DNA of 64,000 nt, taken from assembly GCF_001190945.1 (NCBI RefSeq), contig NZ_CP011112.1, positions 4,774,001 to 4,838,000 on the forward strand. Reading direction: 5' to 3'. Positions 28,430 to 37,026 of this stretch are shown here, in pieces (the first letter of the stretch is position 1; each line of letters opens with the position of its first letter). The position numbers and the translations under genes were made by a program. The notes under the pieces are model-generated. The model worked only from the letters and a program-made list of their open reading frames with translations. It did not search any database and had not been told where the DNA came from. Source of the stretch: Luteipulveratus mongoliensis. Its GTDB lineage: Bacteria > Actinomycetota > Actinomycetes > Actinomycetales > Dermatophilaceae.

Positions 28430-28450
28430 CATGAGCATAAAGCACTCATG
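28430..28450. promoter_or_regulatory. Palindrome in the CGNR/EamA divergent promoter region
   Basis: CATGAG (28430-28435) and CTCATG (28445-28450) form a dyad with a 9-base centre. It lies midway between the divergent starts, the expected place for the operator of the CGNR regulator. The assignment rests on position and symmetry only. Confidence 0.4.
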
Positions 28451-28498
28451 GCCATTACAGGTTCGTTGGTGTCCAGCAACGTCCGAGGAGGTGGTCGC

Positions 28499-29473
28499 AT
28501 GACCGACACCCAGCCCATCGCCGTACCCACCGGCCCCGCCGGGGCGACCAGTCCTCGTACGTCCCCGGGGCGCCTTGCGTTGACGCTCGCGCTGGTCTCG
28601 GCGGCCGCGTTCGGCACGTCGGGTCCCTTCGGGAAGGCGTTGTTCGAGGGTGGCTGGAGCCCCGCCGCTGCAGTGACCGCCAGGATCGGCATCGCCGCGT
28701 TGGTGCTGGCCATCCCGACCGCGTTGGAGCTGCGCGGGCGTTGGCACCTGCTGCGCAAGAACCTCGGTGTCGTGCTGATCTATGGCATGACGGGAGTCGC
28801 GGGATGTCAGCTGTTCTACTTCGTTGCAGTCGACCATCTCTCCGTTGGCGTCGCCCTCCTTCTTGAGTATCTCTCGCCCGTGCTGCTGGTGGGCTACGCG
28901 TGGGCGACGACTCGGCGCCGCCCCAGCCCCCTGACGATCGCCGGCGCCGGCTGTGCGCTGGCAGGTCTGGCGTTGGTACTCAACGTTTTTGGCGACGTAT
29001 CGCTCAATCTGATCGGCGTGGCGTTCGGCCTGGCGGCGGCATTCTGCTCGGCCGCCTACTTCGTCGTCGCGTCTCACTCCCACGACGAGTCGCTCCCGCC
29101 GCTCGCTCTGGCCGGGGCAGGCATGGCCGCGGGCGTGCTGCCGCTGCTGGCCGTCGGGGCACTCGGACTGCTGCCGATGGACGCCTCGACCGAGGACGTA
29201 CCGTTCGCCGGCCACCAGGTGAGCTTCCTGGTGCCACTGCTCGGGATCGCTGTGCTGGCAGCGGCTTTTGCGTACGTCACGGGCGTGCTGTCCGCTCGGA
29301 TGCTCGGCTCGCGGCTCGCGTCGTTCCTCGCGTTGTCAGAGGTGCTCTTCGCGGTGCTGTTCGCGTGGTGGTTCCTGGGTGAGCTGCCCCTGCCCATCCA
29401 GCTCTCCGGCGGCGCGCTGATCATCATCGGCGTGCTCCTGGTCCGCGCGTCCGACGACACCGCCGCCGCCTGA
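28499..29473 (+). CDS. EamA-family (DMT superfamily) transporter
   Basis: This 324-residue membrane protein has about ten hydrophobic segments in two EamA repeats (LALTLALVSAAAFGTSGPFGKALFEGGWSPAAAVTARI ... and LIGVAFGLAAAFCSAAYFVVAS ... AFAYVTGVLSARMLGSRLASFLALSEVLFAVLFAWWFLGELPLPIQLSGGALIIIGVLL). It is probably an exporter of metabolites or amino-acid-like compounds; the substrate is not known. The start is the ATG at 28499, with GAGGAGG upstream; the longer open frame upstream crosses the palindrome and is not needed. Confidence 0.9.
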   Translation: MTDTQPIAVPTGPAGATSPRTSPGRLALTLALVSAAAFGTSGPFGKALFEGGWSPAAAVTARIGIAALVLAIPTALELRGRWHLLRKNLGVVLIYGMTGVAGCQLFYFVAVDHLSVGVALLLEYLSPVLLVGYAWATTRRRPSPLTIAGAGCALAGLALVLNVFGDVSLNLIGVAFGLAAAFCSAAYFVVASHSHDESLPPLALAGAGMAAGVLPLLAVGALGLLPMDASTEDVPFAGHQVSFLVPLLGIAVLAAAFAYVTGVLSARMLGSRLASFLALSEVLFAVLFAWWFLGELPLPIQLSGGALIIIGVLLVRASDDTAAA

Positions 29474-29521
29474 TCCGCGACTGACGGGTCAGATCTCAGC
29501 CCCCATGCCGCGTACGGCAGG

Positions 29522-30190
29522 ATGTCGCCGAGCCATGGAAGGGGCGGCGTGCTGGCACTGACTGGCGTGATGGCTCTGTCAAGCGTCGTGCTATACGGGT
29601 GGCTCCGCCGCCTCCGCTACCGCACCGACGACGACGAAGCGACCAGACCGCCGCCACGGCACTGGTGGGTAGTCGTCGCCGTTCCGTTGGGGGCGGCGCT
29701 GCTGGCGCACCGGATGGACACCGATCAGCCCGTCGCTGCGACGTGGGTCTACGCGTCGACTCTGATCCCGTTGGCCGCGCTCGTTGCCATCGACGCAGAC
29801 GTTCAACGTCTTCCTGATGTCATCACGCTGCCCCTGGTGGTCGCTGTGGTCTGCGCGCTGACCACGTGCTCGGCATCGGAAGACCGCTGGAGTTCGCTCA
29901 CCCGTGCGGCCGTCTGCGGCGGCGGCTGGCTCATCGCCTTTGGAGCGTTGTGGTTCGTCGCCGGCGACCGGGGCGTCGGCCTGGGCGACGTCAAGCTCGC
30001 GCCAGCCCTCGGGCTGATGCTGGGCTGGCTGTCGTGGGCGGCTGCCGTCGTCGCGGTCTACGTGATGGTGCTGAGCGCCGCGGCGTACGCGATCACCCTG
30101 ATCGCAACAGGCAGGGGCGGACGCGGCACGAGGTTCGCCTATGGGCCATTCATGGTGCTGGGTGCCGTGATCGGATTCCTGGTCGGCTGA
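29522..30190 (+). CDS. Prepilin peptidase (A24 family)
   Basis: This 222-residue membrane aspartyl protease cleaves leader peptides of Flp-type prepilins. The two catalytic Asp motifs are seen in LVAIDADVQRLPDVITLP and GVGLGDVKLAPALG. It lacks the N-terminal methylase domain of PilD, as TadV/CpaA-type peptidases do. It lies about 17 kb from flp (47.3 kb) on the other side of the type VII secretion block, and is the only prepilin peptidase in view. Its stop is convergent with the secreted protein gene at 30208. Confidence 0.9.
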   Translation: MSPSHGRGGVLALTGVMALSSVVLYGWLRRLRYRTDDDEATRPPPRHWWVVVAVPLGAALLAHRMDTDQPVAATWVYASTLIPLAALVAIDADVQRLPDVITLPLVVAVVCALTTCSASEDRWSSLTRAAVCGGGWLIAFGALWFVAGDRGVGLGDVKLAPALGLMLGWLSWAAAVVAVYVMVLSAAAYAITLIATGRGGRGTRFAYGPFMVLGAVIGFLVG

Positions 30191-30207
30191 ACCCGATCAC
30201 GGTCCCC

Positions 30208-31191
30208 TCAGCGCACGACCAGCGACTGGATCTCGTTGACCTGGACCGTCGTGGTCGCCTGCTTCGTGAAGTTGTTGAGCGGGCTCCAGGTCGAACCACC
30301 GTTGGTCGAGTACTCGACGTTCCAGTGCGCCGTGATGCCCGCCTGGTAGCGGTTGTCCGGCTGGCCGTGGGAGGAGTTCTCGTACTCGTACCAGCACGCG
30401 TTGGGCTTGGTCGCGCGAGTGTCGGCGGCGGTGACCTGGATGCCGGTCCCCGGACAGCTGATCGATTCGGCTGTCCCCTGTGGGCGAACAGTGATCTTGT
30501 CGACTCGAGCGCGGAGCGAGATCGGTCCGGCATCGACGGCGACCTCGCCGTCGGTCCCGTCGAAGAACGCCGCCGCCTGGTTGACCACGGGCGTGGCATC
30601 CGGAGACAGTCCCGCAACGGGCGAGGGGATGACCCCGCGCTTCTCCTGGCTGTCGACCAGACGCTTCTGGCGGATCGTCAGGATGGTCGGCCGCGGGTCG
30701 CCCTTCTTCGGCGTGTTGGGGAAGACGACGACGCCGTACGTGAACGACACGCCTTCGGGCTTGACCTTCAACGTCTTGGGGTCGATGCCCTTCAGGCACT
30801 TGTGCCAGTACCAGGTGTAGCCGCCCGGGCCCGCCACGCTCTGAACTCCCATGGCCTCCTGCTCGTCCGGACCCATCTCCGTGTCCCAGCAGCCCGGCAA
30901 CGGATCCGGGCCGAGGAGGCCCTTGATCGTGATCGTGCCGCCACCCGAAACGGAGCCGCAGTCGACACCGAGATAGCTCGGACCGGAGATCACGTTGCAC
31001 GATCCGATCGACCGCTGAACGGTCCCACCGAACAAGCCTGCCTGGCTCGCGGCGAGCCTCGCCTGGTCCTTCGCGCTCTTGTGAGCCACGCCTGGGCCGG
31101 GCGTCGGGCCGTCGAACGCGGCCGCGCTGGTCGTACCCGCCGCGCTCAGCACACCAACGAGCGCCACCGTCATCAGACTTCTTTTCACCAT
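30208..31191 (-). CDS. Secreted protein of unknown function
   Basis: This 327-residue protein has a Sec signal peptide (KRSLMTVALVGVLSAAGTTSAAAF). The mature part has five or six Cys (SCNVISGPSYLGVDCGS, GCWDTEMG, HKCLKGIDP, SISCPGTGI, ACWYEYENSS), suggesting disulfides, and beta-rich stretches. I do not recognise a family. Its start overlaps the end of the lipoprotein gene upstream by 7 bases, so the two are cotranscribed as the last genes of the type VII/Tad block. Confidence 0.7.
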   Translation of the reverse strand: MVKRSLMTVALVGVLSAAGTTSAAAFDGPTPGPGVAHKSAKDQARLAASQAGLFGGTVQRSIGSCNVISGPSYLGVDCGSVSGGGTITIKGLLGPDPLPGCWDTEMGPDEQEAMGVQSVAGPGGYTWYWHKCLKGIDPKTLKVKPEGVSFTYGVVVFPNTPKKGDPRPTILTIRQKRLVDSQEKRGVIPSPVAGLSPDATPVVNQAAAFFDGTDGEVAVDAGPISLRARVDKITVRPQGTAESISCPGTGIQVTAADTRATKPNACWYEYENSSHGQPDNRYQAGITAHWNVEYSTNGGSTWSPLNNFTKQATTTVQVNEIQSLVVR

Positions 31192-31802
31192 GGTCGTCCC
31201 TCCACGCGCACCTTGCTACAGGAAGCCTTCATCTCGCCCGCCGTGTCGACCTTCCACTCCCCGTCGACCTTCGACAGCTGGAAGTACATCGGCAGGATGG
31301 TCTTCTGCTCCGCAGGAACCCGAGTCTTCGGGTCAACCCCCCAGCCATGGGCCCACACACAGGTATCGACCCAGAGCTTGCCCTTGTGTGAGTGCACCTT
31401 GACCGGGGTCAAGGGTAGCGGCCCCGGATAGGACTCCTTGAGCTTGATGTCGTTGGAGACGAACTCAGCCGCCAAGGACTGACCCTGGGCACTCATCGTG
31501 TCGAGCCAGGGCTGGTACCGCACCTGCTTCGCATTGACCGCCTTGCCGTACTGCAGGGCGAAGGCTCGAACGGCCTTGACACGAGCGTCGGACTCCAGCG
31601 GTGACAACGGCGGCAGAGCGGGTCTGGCGACCGGGCTGCCGGTGCTGTCGGCGGGCGGGTTGCTCGTAGACGTCGCGCTCGGTTCGGTCGGGGCGGCCTC
31701 CGGAGTCGAGCTGCCGCTGGACTCCGAGCTGCACCCGGCGACGCTGATGGACAGCGCGACGACCAGTCCGGGCGTACGCCATCTCCTCATCGACCTCTGC
31801 AC
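31185..31802 (-). CDS. Putative lipoprotein
   Basis: This 205-residue protein has a lipoprotein signal (PGLVVALSISVAGC, lipobox Cys about residue 24) and a Ser/Thr/Pro linker. A C-terminal domain (ALQYGKAVNAKQVRYQPWLDTMSAQGQSLAAEF ... YFQLSKVDGEWKVDTAGEMKASC) looks like a small SnoaL/NTF2-type fold, though only weakly. The start is GTG at 31802, with GGGGGAG upstream; ATG 31790 is an alternative. It is surface-anchored and cotranscribed with the secreted protein downstream. Confidence 0.7.
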   Translation of the reverse strand: MQRSMRRWRTPGLVVALSISVAGCSSESSGSSTPEAAPTEPSATSTSNPPADSTGSPVARPALPPLSPLESDARVKAVRAFALQYGKAVNAKQVRYQPWLDTMSAQGQSLAAEFVSNDIKLKESYPGPLPLTPVKVHSHKGKLWVDTCVWAHGWGVDPKTRVPAEQKTILPMYFQLSKVDGEWKVDTAGEMKASCSKVRVEGRPW

Positions 31803-31821
31803 GGTGCTCTCCCCCTAGCGT

Positions 31822-31860
31822 CGTTCAAGGGCATGCGCCAATGACGCATGCCCTTGAACG
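31822..31860 (-). terminator. Perfect 16-bp hairpin after the WXG100 gene
   Basis: CGTTCAAGGGCATGCG (31822-31837) and CGCATGCCCTTGAACG (31845-31860) are fully complementary with a 7-base loop. It lies 10 bases past the WXG100 stop and just before the lipoprotein gene. It would isolate the abundant WXG100 transcript from downstream genes, or act as a 3' stabiliser. Confidence 0.7.
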
Positions 31861-31870
31861 TCCCCGTCTG

Positions 31871-32146
31871 TCAGATCCGCTCGTGCGAACCCGTCGACGC
31901 GGCAAGGTCGTTGTGCTGGTTCTTCACATCGCGCTCAGCGTCCCCCAGCGAGGTGTGCAGCTTGTCGAAGACCGGCTTGAACGTGTCCCACGCGCTGCGG
32001 AACTTGTCGGCGTTGGGGCCGTCCCACTTTGCGTTGTGGACCACGGTCTCGATGTCCTTCTTAAACTGCGGTGCATCCGCCGCACGCTTCTTGAGCGTGC
32101 TGTGCAGGTCCTGCAGGGTCTGGAGATCAGCTCCGACACTGGTCAT
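31871..32146 (-). CDS. WXG100-family type VII secretion substrate
   Basis: This 91-residue two-helix protein has a W-x-G turn (AKWDGPNADKFRSAW, W41). Helices on either side (LQTLQDLHSTLKKRAADAPQFKKDIETVVHN and DTFKPVFDKLHTSLGDAERDVKNQHNDLA) make it a canonical ESAT-6/WXG100 protein secreted through the EccC-type ATPase. The ATG at 32146 has an AGGAGGGA Shine-Dalgarno. It has its own strong hairpin downstream. Confidence 0.93.
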   Translation of the reverse strand: MTSVGADLQTLQDLHSTLKKRAADAPQFKKDIETVVHNAKWDGPNADKFRSAWDTFKPVFDKLHTSLGDAERDVKNQHNDLAASTGSHERI

Positions 32147-32286
32147 CTTGGATTCCCTCCTGATCGATCACACTTCGCCTGCTCCCCAGGCAACGCGTCC
32201 GACCCTAACCGAGGCCGTTCACACGTGGGGAGTGCACTGGCCGAGAAACTTTGGGATGCCTGCCCACTGCGCCTGGCCGAGCAGTC

Positions 32287-32985
32287 CTAGCCGCCGAGGA
32301 GATCAACGGCGAACGCACCGTACGCACCGGCCTTCTCGCGGGGAGTGCTCGCCAACAGGCTGCTATCGATGGCCGAGCCCAGCACCGCAGCGACAGTGAC
32401 GTCCAGGGGCGTCGCTGCAGTGCTCCAGCTGAGTCCCACTGCCGCGGACTTGTCCCGCAGAGCGGAGATCACCTTCGGCAACCTGACTCCGGCCAGGGCC
32501 TCACCGTCGAGGAGCTTGTCGCCCTCGTGCCACAGATCGATCGTGAGCTCGCCCTCGCGCCGGCCGCGCAGCACGGTCCATTCTCGATCGCGCCAACGCG
32601 CAACAACCGAACGCCGCTCGTGAGTTCGGCCTGACCGCAACGGGATTCGACTCCGGGTGATCAGAGTCGCGGTCCCCCTTCGAATCTCGACGCGATCTCC
32701 GAGCACGGTGATCTTCGGGAGAGATGTGCTCTCCCACAGTGCGCCTTCACAAGGCTCCAGGCCCGAGGTCGCGGCAACCAGTTCGCCATCCCACATATAG
32801 CGCTTGGCCCCTGGCATCTGCTCGTCGCCAACGGTCTGCTCCAGATCGTGTCCGGCAACGGCCCATCGTCGGATCGGCGTGCCGGCTGGAACACCGCCGA
32901 CTTGCTCATGCCGGACATGCACCGATCCCTCGAGCAGGTTCTCCGCCGCGGCCAGCCCCGGAGAGCCGATCTCGTGCTGATCCAT
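32287..32985 (-). CDS. Unknown protein in the type VII block
   Basis: This 232-residue protein matches no family I recognise. It is soluble and has no signal peptide. Beta-rich stretches (KITVLGDRVEIRRGTATLITRSRIPL, RDREWTVLRGRREGELTIDLWHEGDKLLDG) are followed by a helical C-terminus (VIGALRDKSAA-like). Its strand and position between WXG100-type genes suggest a type VII link, but nothing more can be said. The ATG at 32985 is 46 bases from the divergent membrane-protein gene. Confidence 0.55.
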   Translation of the reverse strand: MDQHEIGSPGLAAAENLLEGSVHVRHEQVGGVPAGTPIRRWAVAGHDLEQTVGDEQMPGAKRYMWDGELVAATSGLEPCEGALWESTSLPKITVLGDRVEIRRGTATLITRSRIPLRSGRTHERRSVVARWRDREWTVLRGRREGELTIDLWHEGDKLLDGEALAGVRLPKVISALRDKSAAVGLSWSTAATPLDVTVAAVLGSAIDSSLLASTPREKAGAYGAFAVDLLGG

Positions 32986-33031
32986 GCGGCGATGATCCCA
33001 TGCAGGCTTCGCTGTGGCACGATCGCGAGTC

Positions 33032-33544
33032 GTGAAGGGGACCCTGTATCGCGAGTCTGCCGTCAGCCGTCGCGCCTGGATCGTGCTGGGTGCTGTCTGC
33101 GTCGTCGCCTACGTTGGCCTGGTGCTCGTCGTCGGCCACAGACCACTCGATCTGATCCTTGCCCTCGTCCTGATCGGGATGCTCGGCCTGATCGTCGCCA
33201 ACCTGCTCTACAGCAAGAACCGTTACGGGAGTATCACCATCGCTGACGGCGTCCTGCGGGTGGGGCGCGAGCGGATACCGCTGGGTTCCATTGACCCGCA
33301 AAGCATCTCGGCCAACGACCCGCACTCCCCACAGCCGATCGAGCGCCTCGCGGACTCGGCGGGCGCGATCAAGCGGGCCGATGGAACGCTCCTGAATGAA
33401 GCCGGCCGGCTCGCCGGCGGCGCATGGGCGATACCGCTCGGGAGCGACTTCATCTCGCTGATCGTGAACGACGAGCGCGTCGCGGTCACGACCAATGATC
33501 GGGCAGGACTGCTGGCGGCTCTTCGCGAGGCGTCCGACGCCTAG
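33032..33544 (+). CDS. Membrane protein, DUF3093-like
   Basis: This 170-residue protein has two adjacent membrane segments (AWIVLGAVCVVAYVGLVLVVG, LDLILALVLIGMLGLIVANLL). A cytoplasmic beta domain (GSITIADGVLRVGRERIPLGSIDPQSI ... PLGSDFISLIVNDERVAVTTNDRAGLLAALREAS) resembles DUF3093 proteins. I prefer GTG 33032, about eight bases after a CACGAT element (leaderless); GTG 33014 is an alternative. It is the only plus-strand gene inside the type VII block and its stop is 3 bases from the convergent WXG-like gene. Confidence 0.6.
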   Translation: MKGTLYRESAVSRRAWIVLGAVCVVAYVGLVLVVGHRPLDLILALVLIGMLGLIVANLLYSKNRYGSITIADGVLRVGRERIPLGSIDPQSISANDPHSPQPIERLADSAGAIKRADGTLLNEAGRLAGGAWAIPLGSDFISLIVNDERVAVTTNDRAGLLAALREASDA

Positions 33545-33547
33545 CCG

Positions 33548-33835
33548 CTACTTCGTCGGCTGCTTGTGGCCGCTCTGCTTGCGCTTCTCGTCGAGCTCGT
33601 GATCGAGCGCTGTCTTCGCCTGCGAGCGGACCGTGCCCGCCTCCAGGCGAATCTGGGTTGCGGCGTTGGTCGCCGACCGGCGATACCCCGCCACTGCCGA
33701 TCGGATGTCGGTCGCGTTGGGACACTCCCAGAGCGAGCTGGAGGCAGCGGTCGACGCCGCATCCATCGCCTTCTCGATCTTGTTCGCGAGCGCATCAAGG
33801 GCTCGAGCCTTCGCGTACAACGTCTCTGAGCTCAT
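33548..33835 (-). CDS. WXG100-like small helical protein
   Basis: This 95-residue protein has the helical hairpin pattern of WXG100 proteins, but its turn is W-E-C (SLWECPNATDIRSAV, W36) instead of W-x-G. The C-terminus is highly charged (HELDEKRKQSGHKQPTK). It is immediately downstream of a large WXG-type substrate (9 bases), the position typical of a small partner secreted with its larger neighbour. Confidence 0.72.
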   Translation of the reverse strand: MSSETLYAKARALDALANKIEKAMDAASTAASSSLWECPNATDIRSAVAGYRRSATNAATQIRLEAGTVRSQAKTALDHELDEKRKQSGHKQPTK

Positions 33836-33844
33836 CTCGGCCCC

Positions 33845-35314
33845 CTAGAACCAGTTCGCCGGGTTGACCTTGGACTTCTTGATGTCATCGATCCGGTCCT
33901 TCCCCCAGTCACCGACTTCTCCGAGCTTCTTCTTGCCCCAGTCCACGGCCTCACCCATCTTTTCCTTGACCTCCGGCCAGTGCTCGACGAGGCGAGCACC
34001 GCCGTACACGAGGCCGGTGATCGCCACGGCACCGAGCGTGTAGGGGTTCGGCGCAACCATCGCTGCGGTCATCGAGGCGTTGAAGCCGACCTCGGCGAAA
34101 TCGCCGATGACCTTCGCCTTGCCCTGGGTCCCGGAGTTCCAGTTGTCGTCGATCTTGTCCCAGTCGGTGACCAGACCGTGAATGCTGTCGGCGGTCGCAA
34201 GGGCTCCTCCGGCAACCCCGAGCACACGGAGACCGCCGGCTGCGCCGGCCATCTTGGTGAACCCACCGGCCCGCGCCATCGTGATCAGGTTGCCGGCATT
34301 GCGCCCGTAGGTCACCGTGGTGCCGTTGATGACACCTGTCCACGGCTTGCCGAAGATCACGTTGGTGACCTTCGCGCCCTTGACGAGGAGACTTCCACCC
34401 GACGTGCCGAGCGACCGCGTGATCCAGTCCTTGGCGGCCACGCCATAGCGAGACTCGAGGATCCTCGCGAACGCCGTGGGTTGTCCTGGCGGCCCATGTG
34501 GCTTGGTCTTGGCGGCCGCGGTGCTGTACCAGGACTCGAAGTCCGTCACCTTGGGCGCCACCATCAGACCGAGCTTCTGGGCGAGGTTGAACTTCCAGGA
34601 TCCAGGAGCGAGGAACTGGATCTTGCCTCGCACGTAGTAGTCGTTGGCCGCGCCGAGCGCGGTCTGCATCGCGTTAGCGGCGCCCACGCGTCCCGTTTGA
34701 ACCAGACGGTTCGTCGCGGGGTCGATCAGGTGCTTCGTCGCCATCCAGTTGAGCAGCGCGGGGCCGCCCTTGGTCATGATCTGGGTGAAGGCAGCCACCG
34801 AAGCGGCTCCGTAGGTCACCAGGTTGCGGAACTCGCCGATGCCGTGGAGCGCCGCCTGGATCTGAGCCTGCCGGTCCGGCGAACCGATAGCAGTCGCACC
34901 GGCTTTGGCGGTGATCCGCTCAAGATAGGAGCTGAAGTTCTCGTTGCCCGGATCCCACTGCCAGGACGTGTCGACCGTCCCGTCCTTCTTGTACTTCAGG
35001 ACATCGGCGACGGACACCGCCGCCATCTGATCGGAGACCGGCATCGAGGCGGCAGCGATCTGCTGCACGAGAGCCTCGGGCAGCTTCATGCCTCCGAAGT
35101 CCAGCTTGCCCTCGGTGAGGCGCTGTACGAGGCCGACTCGGGCGCGCAGATCCGTGGCATTGGTCTGGGCCCAAGCAGGCGCACCGCGAAGGCCGCCAAC
35201 CAGGTCTCCGACGCCGAGGCCGTTGGCCTCCGTCAACATGCCCGGGAGCTGCTTGTGGACTGTGTCCAGGGCAGCTGCGGTAGCAGCCAGGACTTCCTGG
35301 TCAACCTTGACCAT
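33845..35314 (-). CDS. Large putative type VII secretion substrate
   Basis: This 489-residue protein has no Sec signal. The helical N-terminus has a WXG-like turn (VHKQLPGMLTEANGLGVGD ... GLRGAPAWAQTNATDLRARVGLVQ). The long middle region is uncharacterised (NWMATKHLIDPATNRLVQTGRVG, FARILESRYGVAAKDWITRSLG). An Ala/Gly-rich hydrophobic segment (AGGLRVLGVAGGALATADSIHGLVTDWDKIDDNW ... GFNASMTAAMVAPNPYTLGAVAITGLVYGG) is followed by a charged amphipathic tail (EKMGEAVDWGKKKLGEVGDWGKD) seen in many actinomycete type VII effectors. The start is the ATG at 35314, inside the end of the EspG-like gene. Confidence 0.72.
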   Translation of the reverse strand: MVKVDQEVLAATAAALDTVHKQLPGMLTEANGLGVGDLVGGLRGAPAWAQTNATDLRARVGLVQRLTEGKLDFGGMKLPEALVQQIAAASMPVSDQMAAVSVADVLKYKKDGTVDTSWQWDPGNENFSSYLERITAKAGATAIGSPDRQAQIQAALHGIGEFRNLVTYGAASVAAFTQIMTKGGPALLNWMATKHLIDPATNRLVQTGRVGAANAMQTALGAANDYYVRGKIQFLAPGSWKFNLAQKLGLMVAPKVTDFESWYSTAAAKTKPHGPPGQPTAFARILESRYGVAAKDWITRSLGTSGGSLLVKGAKVTNVIFGKPWTGVINGTTVTYGRNAGNLITMARAGGFTKMAGAAGGLRVLGVAGGALATADSIHGLVTDWDKIDDNWNSGTQGKAKVIGDFAEVGFNASMTAAMVAPNPYTLGAVAITGLVYGGARLVEHWPEVKEKMGEAVDWGKKKLGEVGDWGKDRIDDIKKSKVNPANWF

Positions 35315-36179
35315 CGGAGCCCTCCGGCACGGTGATGGAGGCGCGCAACTCATCGCTGCTCGGCAGCAGGTCGGCGAACGCCTCCCACAGCTGTCCCGCG
35401 TCACGAGGCTCGTAGGTCGCCACAACGTCCTTGCCCAAGTCCTCGACGCTCAACGGCTCGGCAGGCGTCGTACGAACCCAGTAACCTGCGGCCCCGCAGT
35501 CCCAGACCGCGAAACCGCGAACGTGACCTTTGGCCAGCGGATCCGCGCCCCACCCGCACGTCACTCGCCAGGTCGCTTGGATCGACCCGATCACACCGAT
35601 GAGCAGTGCGCGGTCCTCGTCGGGCATGTCCGGAAAGGTCTCGTCGAGGCCCGTGAGGGCGGCGGCACGTAGGTCATCCCAGCCCGACCCCGTCTGCCCG
35701 CCCATCAGCAGCAAGATGTCGCTCAACGCCCCGAACGGCACCTGGAACGGACGAGCCACACTCGGCACCTCCCGACGGCGAAGACCGGTGAGGGCCTTGA
35801 GGATCCACAGCAGCTGCGGCAGCTCCTCGCGCTGATAGACCAGCTCGTCGGTCTCCGGATCGGTGCCCGGCCAAGGGTCGGTGAACCAGATGTCTTCCTC
35901 GTGGAGGGCGAGGGTTGAGTACGTCGGTCCGTGGGCGCTCGTCGTCTCGATCGTGATCTGCATCATGGGTTGCGTCATCACGCGAGCGAGATCCAGCACC
36001 AGCGGATGCGGAACCTCGCCTTCGACGAAGAGCTCGCTCTTGACCAGGGTGGTCAGCACCCGCTTGTCGGCATCGACCAGCTCTCCGGTGGTCGATCGCC
36101 GCAGGACGTCGAGCTGGGTCGGGCTCAGCCGTACCCGCTGACGCAGCGCATCGATGCTCGGCACACCTACCTCCATCAC
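35301..36179 (-). CDS. Putative EspG-like type VII secretion chaperone
   Basis: This soluble protein has about 292 residues. The N-terminus (RLSPTQLDVLRRSTTGELVDADKRVLTTLVKSELFVEGEVPHPLVLDLARVM) and the mixed alpha/beta body recall EspG chaperones, which hold PE/PPE-type or WXG-type substrates in the cytoplasm. A second protein with a comparable N-terminus is in the inserted cassette (51832-52692). The gene overlaps the large substrate by 14 bases, which fits a chaperone-substrate pair. This is pattern recognition only. Confidence 0.5.
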   Translation of the reverse strand: MMEVGVPSIDALRQRVRLSPTQLDVLRRSTTGELVDADKRVLTTLVKSELFVEGEVPHPLVLDLARVMTQPMMQITIETTSAHGPTYSTLALHEEDIWFTDPWPGTDPETDELVYQREELPQLLWILKALTGLRRREVPSVARPFQVPFGALSDILLLMGGQTGSGWDDLRAAALTGLDETFPDMPDEDRALLIGVIGSIQATWRVTCGWGADPLAKGHVRGFAVWDCGAAGYWVRTTPAEPLSVEDLGKDVVATYEPRDAGQLWEAFADLLPSSDELRASITVPEGSDGQG

Positions 36180-36228
36180 ATGAGTTGGTTCAGGTTCTAC
36201 ACATGGTGCGGCCGCATGCCCGCACCCC

Positions 36229-37026
36229 TCACCGGACGGAGCGAGCCGTCCTCGGCGTTCCCTTGGCGGTCAAGATCGTGCGACAGCGGTCGAGGACGTC
36301 GTCATCGCTGACGCTGACATATCGCACCGCTGCACCTCCGTCGGCATCCTCAGACACCACCACGCGCTGCTCAGACACGAACGCCGCCAGGTCCGCCACA
36401 CCCGTACCGCCGATGGACGAGGCCACCACCGCATCAGAGAGGGGTACAAGGACCTCGTCGTCCTCCGCGATCTGCGCACGGGTCAAGGTGAGATCCAGAG
36501 AACCGCTGTGGTCGCTGGGGATCGGGACGAGCCAGTCGGCAAGACGCAGCGCTGTCTCCTCGGTCGGGGCGAGGGTGAAGGTGTGCATGCCGTCCGGACC
36601 GATCTCCTCGGCCAACCACACGCCGCCGGGCTGCTCGAACAGCACCAGCCAGTCGCCGTCCGACTGAGTGTGTCGCTCACCCGTCCGCAGGGACTCAGCT
36701 CCGCGTCGCAGGGTGACGAGAGCGAGCAGCGAGGGGTCCGGACGGTCGGCCTGGGGAGCGCGCGCGGTCAACGTGCGCTGCACGCTGGCCAGCACCGCGG
36801 TCCGCTCATCGGCAGACAACGCCGACAGCCAGGGATGCGGCAGACCGAGCGCTGAGGGATCACCATCCAGAACGGCCATCTCCTCGTCCGTGAACGTGCC
36901 GAGTCCGAGCGCCTCGTGGGAGGCACGCTCGAGGAGCTCGACGCGCACGGCGGCGACTTCAGGATCGGTGGCGAGCGCAAGGACGTCGTCGGGTACGTCG
37001 TCGTGCTGGGCAAGTGTGGACGTCAC
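36229..37026 (-). CDS. Unknown protein in the type VII block, possibly EspG-related
   Basis: This 265-residue soluble alpha/beta protein has LGLPHPWLSALSADERTAVLASVQRTLTAR, a run of beta strands (DWLVLFEQPGGVWLAEEIGPDGMHTFTLAPTEETALRLADWLVPI) and YVSVSDDDVLDRCRTIL at the end. The layout, with a helical N-terminus and then a sheet, resembles EspG-type proteins, but the match is weak. The start is GTG at 37026, set by the GTGA overlap with the upstream gene's stop. Confidence 0.5.
   Translation of the reverse strand: MTSTLAQHDDVPDDVLALATDPEVAAVRVELLERASHEALGLGTFTDEEMAVLDGDPSALGLPHPWLSALSADERTAVLASVQRTLTARAPQADRPDPSLLALVTLRRGAESLRTGERHTQSDGDWLVLFEQPGGVWLAEEIGPDGMHTFTLAPTEETALRLADWLVPIPSDHSGSLDLTLTRAQIAEDDEVLVPLSDAVVASSIGGTGVADLAAFVSEQRVVVSEDADGGAAVRYVSVSDDDVLDRCRTILTAKGTPRTARSVR

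Noticed and set aside
30304-30320. GGTCGAGTACTCGAC resembles the arm of the dispersed repeat
   Set aside because: It is a short self-palindrome within a conserved coding frame of the secreted protein gene and lacks the inner GTATCGAGACC arms.
33980-35335. Plus-strand open frame opposite the large type VII substrate
   Set aside because: No ribosome-binding site or domain; the minus-strand gene is supported by overlaps with the EspG-like gene.
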